Assembly: GCA_019314185.1 (NCBI GenBank)
Contig: JAFCZU010000129.1
Coordinates: forward strand, 1 to 8,105
DNA length: 8,105 bases
Direction: 5' to 3'
Source of the DNA: Deltaproteobacteria bacterium
GTDB taxonomy: Bacteria > Desulfobacterota > Desulfobacteria > Desulfobacterales > ETH-SRB1
Within the stretch, counting starts at the first letter, position 1. Each line of letters starts with the position of its first letter. The notes beneath the pieces are model-generated. The model was not told where the DNA came from, ran no database searches, and saw nothing but the letters and a program-made list of their open reading frames with translations. Both the position numbers and the translations under genes were made by a program. Of this stretch, positions 5,574-8,105 are shown in pieces.

Positions 5574-8105
5574 CTAACTTCTCTGTTGTCCAAAATCTAC
5601 AGACACGATCTTTGAAACACCCTGGTTTTCCATGGTAATTCCGAAAAGCATATCAGCAAATTCCATACTGCTTTTATTATGTGTTATCATGACAATTTGA
5701 GATTTTTCACCTATGATTTTAAGCAGCTCATTAAAACGGAAAATATTTGCCTCGTCAAGAGGAGCGTCGATTTCGTCCATTAAACAGAAAGAGGCCGGCC
5801 TGATCAAATAAATAGAAAAGATAAGTGCGATTGCTGATAAGGCTTTTTCTCCTCCGGAAAGAAGGCTTATTCTTGTTAATTTTTTCCCGGGAGGAAGTAT
5901 CATGAGTTCGACACCTGTTTCAAGGGGCTTGTCAGGCTCAGTAAGAATGAGTTTGGCTGAGCCTCCTTGAAAGAGACGGGGAAACACCTCATCAAGCTTT
6001 TCATTAATCAGATTAAATGTATCTATAAACCGTTTTTGGGTAATCCTGTTAATTTTCTTTATTAAGCTTTGAAGGTTCTTCAATCCTGTTATAAGATCAT
6101 CATACTGTTTGTTAAGAAAATCAAAACGTGTTTTGAGCTGTTCATATTCTTTTATTGCGCCAAGATTAATATCGCCGATATTGGCGATCTTTTTCCTGTA
6201 TACTAACAGTTGTTCTTCCGTCTCATTTACAGGTATCTTGTGATCTTCAAAGAGCTGATCAAATTCCGGCCTTAATTCTGATAGAGATTTATGATAACGT
6301 TCTTCAATACCGGTTTCAATGTTATCCCTTTTTAAACGCTGCCGGGATTGCTCTATTTCAAGCAATTGAACTTTCCGAAGCGCATCATCACGTTTGCTCT
6401 GCATGTCTGATACAATATTGTCGTTGTTTTTCAGATGGGTATCAATAGCATGATAATCGGCTTCATTGCTTTCAACCGCCTGCTCAAGAAGTTTCATATC
6501 ATCATATATGCTGGAAAGAGTTTGTTCATATTCTGTAATTTTCTGTCTTGAAAGCAATTCCATCTGTTTTTTTTGTGAAACTTCATGTGAAATCTGCTTG
6601 AGACGTTCTATTACGTCGTCCTTGAATTCTTCAAGCCGTCTAAGAGTATTATTATTGTTTTCCAGCTTAGCGGTTAAAGCTGTCAGTTCAAGCTTGAAAT
6701 CAACGTTCCTTTGATTAAAACCATCTATTTCAGAAGATACTGTGTCGATTTTTTTTGATGTTTCAGTGATCTTATCCTGCGCTGTTTTAATAATGCCGCC
6801 GGCTTCAGTTAGCGCATCTTTGTATTTGGACAGTTTATCATCGGCCTCGCTTTTTTCGCCTGAAAGCTGGTCCCGCTCCAGAAGTGTAATTTCAAGATGG
6901 CGTTTGGCATGTTTAAGGTCTTCGGTTGTTTTGTAAAGGGTTTTTTCCGCTTCAATTTCATTTTGTTTGGCATCGTTGTTACGTTCAATCAGCTTTTGCA
7001 GGTCCCTTTCAATTGCCCGAACATCAAATTCCAGTTCTTTTTGATATTTACGACAGGATTCCAGTTGATTGTCCAGCTTTATGATCCGGCTGTTCAGCTC
7101 TTTTACTTCCTGCTTTTTTGCGAGAATGCCGGATAGATTTTCTTTGCCGCCGCCGATCATGAACCCCTGATTAGATATAATATCGCCGTTTTTTGTAACA
7201 ACAGTTTGAAATAAGCCGTTATTGTTAAATATTTTTATTGCATCTTCAATATCGGCGGCAATAATCACATGGCCTAAAATGGCTTCAATTGTTTTTTTAA
7301 ACTCATCTTTAACGGAAATATGATCTATAAGCTTTTCATATATACAGGTTTTTTCTTCATGGCTGCGTTCGATTTTCTTTACAGATGAAACCGGTATAAA
7401 ACCGCTGCGTCCAGCGCCGGTTGTTTGAAGATAATTTATTGAGTCAAGACAGGATTTTTGATCTTTTACAAGAATATACTGCAATGAGTCTCCCAGAACG
7501 GCTTCGACTGCTGTTTCATAGGAGGGTTCCGGCTCGATGATATCGGCTATAAGTCCAATGATATTGGATGAAAGCATAGAGCCTTCTGCCGGTTGTTTCC
7601 GGTTTTGAACTTTCATTATGGCTTTAACACCGTCTTTGTACCAGTCGAAGTTCTCTTCCATCTTTTTCAAAGCAATATGTTTTGACCTGATCTTGTTCCG
7701 TTCAAATTCAATGGTCTGAACAAGTTTAACCTGTTTGGCTAACTTTATGTTTTTTTCGGCAAGATTTTTCTGAATAAGATCGATTTGTCTGCTGAATTCG
7801 TCGATTTCTTTTGATAAAGAATCAAGTTTTGTTTTGGTTCCTGTTTTCTGTCTCTGAAACTCTACGACTTGATTCTTTGCTGTTACCTCCTCTTCATCTA
7901 TTCTTTTAAGGCGGTTTTTAAGACTTTGTTTAATGTTCGTGGTATTCTGGCATAAGTTTTTATATTGCGCTTCTCTGGCCATAATATCTACAAGATCTGT
8001 TTTATATTTATCTATCTTATGGTTTAACTCTGATAAATTATCCCTGATATGTTGTGAAGATGTCTGCTCATGATCAAGAGATGATCTGACATTTTTTATC
8101 TCATC
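5574..8105 (-). CDS. smc: Chromosome segregation ATPase SMC (C-terminal 843 residues, 5' end outside window)
   Basis: SMC forms a ring with ScpA and ScpB that compacts and segregates the chromosome. The frame is open to the right edge, so the ATG at 7980-7982 is internal; the N-terminal head with the Walker A motif, some 350 residues, lies outside. Numbering from the edge, visible parts are a charged coiled coil (1-180) and the hinge (about 182-323, from GLIADIIEPEPSYE, GRSGFIPV to the glycine-rich GFMIGGGKEN). The returning coiled coil runs to about 640. The C-terminal ATPase lobe (641-843) has the signature LSGGE (749-753), Walker B CLMDEIDAPLD with D777 and E778, and a histidine switch THN (H809). 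All expected catalytic elements of this half are present, with no frameshift. ftsY follows on the same strand, as in many bacteria. Confidence 0.96.
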   Translation of the reverse strand, partial: DEIKNVRSSLDHEQTSSQHIRDNLSELNHKIDKYKTDLVDIMAREAQYKNLCQNTTNIKQSLKNRLKRIDEEEVTAKNQVVEFQRQKTGTKTKLDSLSKEIDEFSRQIDLIQKNLAEKNIKLAKQVKLVQTIEFERNKIRSKHIALKKMEENFDWYKDGVKAIMKVQNRKQPAEGSMLSSNIIGLIADIIEPEPSYETAVEAVLGDSLQYILVKDQKSCLDSINYLQTTGAGRSGFIPVSSVKKIERSHEEKTCIYEKLIDHISVKDEFKKTIEAILGHVIIAADIEDAIKIFNNNGLFQTVVTKNGDIISNQGFMIGGGKENLSGILAKKQEVKELNSRIIKLDNQLESCRKYQKELEFDVRAIERDLQKLIERNNDAKQNEIEAEKTLYKTTEDLKHAKRHLEITLLERDQLSGEKSEADDKLSKYKDALTEAGGIIKTAQDKITETSKKIDTVSSEIDGFNQRNVDFKLELTALTAKLENNNNTLRRLEEFKDDVIERLKQISHEVSQKKQMELLSRQKITEYEQTLSSIYDDMKLLEQAVESNEADYHAIDTHLKNNDNIVSDMQSKRDDALRKVQLLEIEQSRQRLKRDNIETGIEERYHKSLSELRPEFDQLFEDHKIPVNETEEQLLVYRKKIANIGDINLGAIKEYEQLKTRFDFLNKQYDDLITGLKNLQSLIKKINRITQKRFIDTFNLINEKLDEVFPRLFQGGSAKLILTEPDKPLETGVELMILPPGKKLTRISLLSGGEKALSAIALIFSIYLIRPASFCLMDEIDAPLDEANIFRFNELLKIIGEKSQIVMITHNKSSMEFADMLFGITMENQGVSKIVSVDFGQQRS

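Noticed and set aside
6466..7136. Plus-strand frames opposite smc rich in serine, leucine or phenylalanine
   Set aside because: These are typical antisense shadows of a lysine/glutamate-rich coiled coil; no start signals.
7980..7982. ATG as the start of the SMC protein
   Set aside because: The frame continues open for 41 more codons to the window edge with coiled-coil-like sequence, and the N-terminal ATPase half is missing, so this methionine is internal.

Overview
This AT-rich bacterial window carries two gene blocks that point at each other. The rightward block holds a nucleoside phosphorylase (431-1159), an NAD+-dependent DNA ligase of the LigA family (1363-3210) and a small acylphosphatase (3233-3514). 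The leftward block, read from the right edge, holds smc (5574-8105, cut by the window edge), ftsY (4382-5347) and an HU-type DNA-binding protein gene (3830-4102). The smc-ftsY order is a known conserved neighbourhood in many bacteria. Together with the HU sequence, the low GC and the style of the intergenic repeats, it suggests a deltaproteobacterial sulfate reducer (Desulfobacterales-like). That assignment is inference; no rRNA or other taxonomic marker is present.

Layout: 1-430 has no convincing gene, only weak leftward signals and a short inverted repeat reaching the window edge. 431-1159 is the phosphorylase. 1160-1362 is a repeat-rich spacer with GAAATTGG-type units and a small hairpin just before the ligase. 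The ligase and acylphosphatase are 22 nt apart and probably co-transcribed. 3515-3829 separates the convergent blocks and holds an approximately 200-bp segment bounded by imperfect inverted repeats, followed by a strong hairpin that is the likely HU terminator. 4103-4381 contains the HU promoter region, with two TTGACA boxes 20 bp apart, and a small hairpin past ftsY. 5348-5573 separates smc and ftsY and contains GCCTAAAGT-type repeats able to form two competing stems.

Functionally the leftward block is housekeeping: chromosome condensation and segregation (SMC), membrane targeting of ribosomes through the signal recognition particle receptor (FtsY) and nucleoid architecture (HU). The rightward block is more mixed: nucleoside salvage, nick sealing and acyl-phosphate hydrolysis.

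The most interesting item is the ligase. It keeps the whole LigA domain order, the adenylated lysine and the zinc-finger cysteines. It nevertheless differs at several active-site positions that are nearly invariant in LigA, including the motif IV lysine, which is replaced by glutamate. I see no CRISPR array, phage gene, transposase, rRNA or tRNA.
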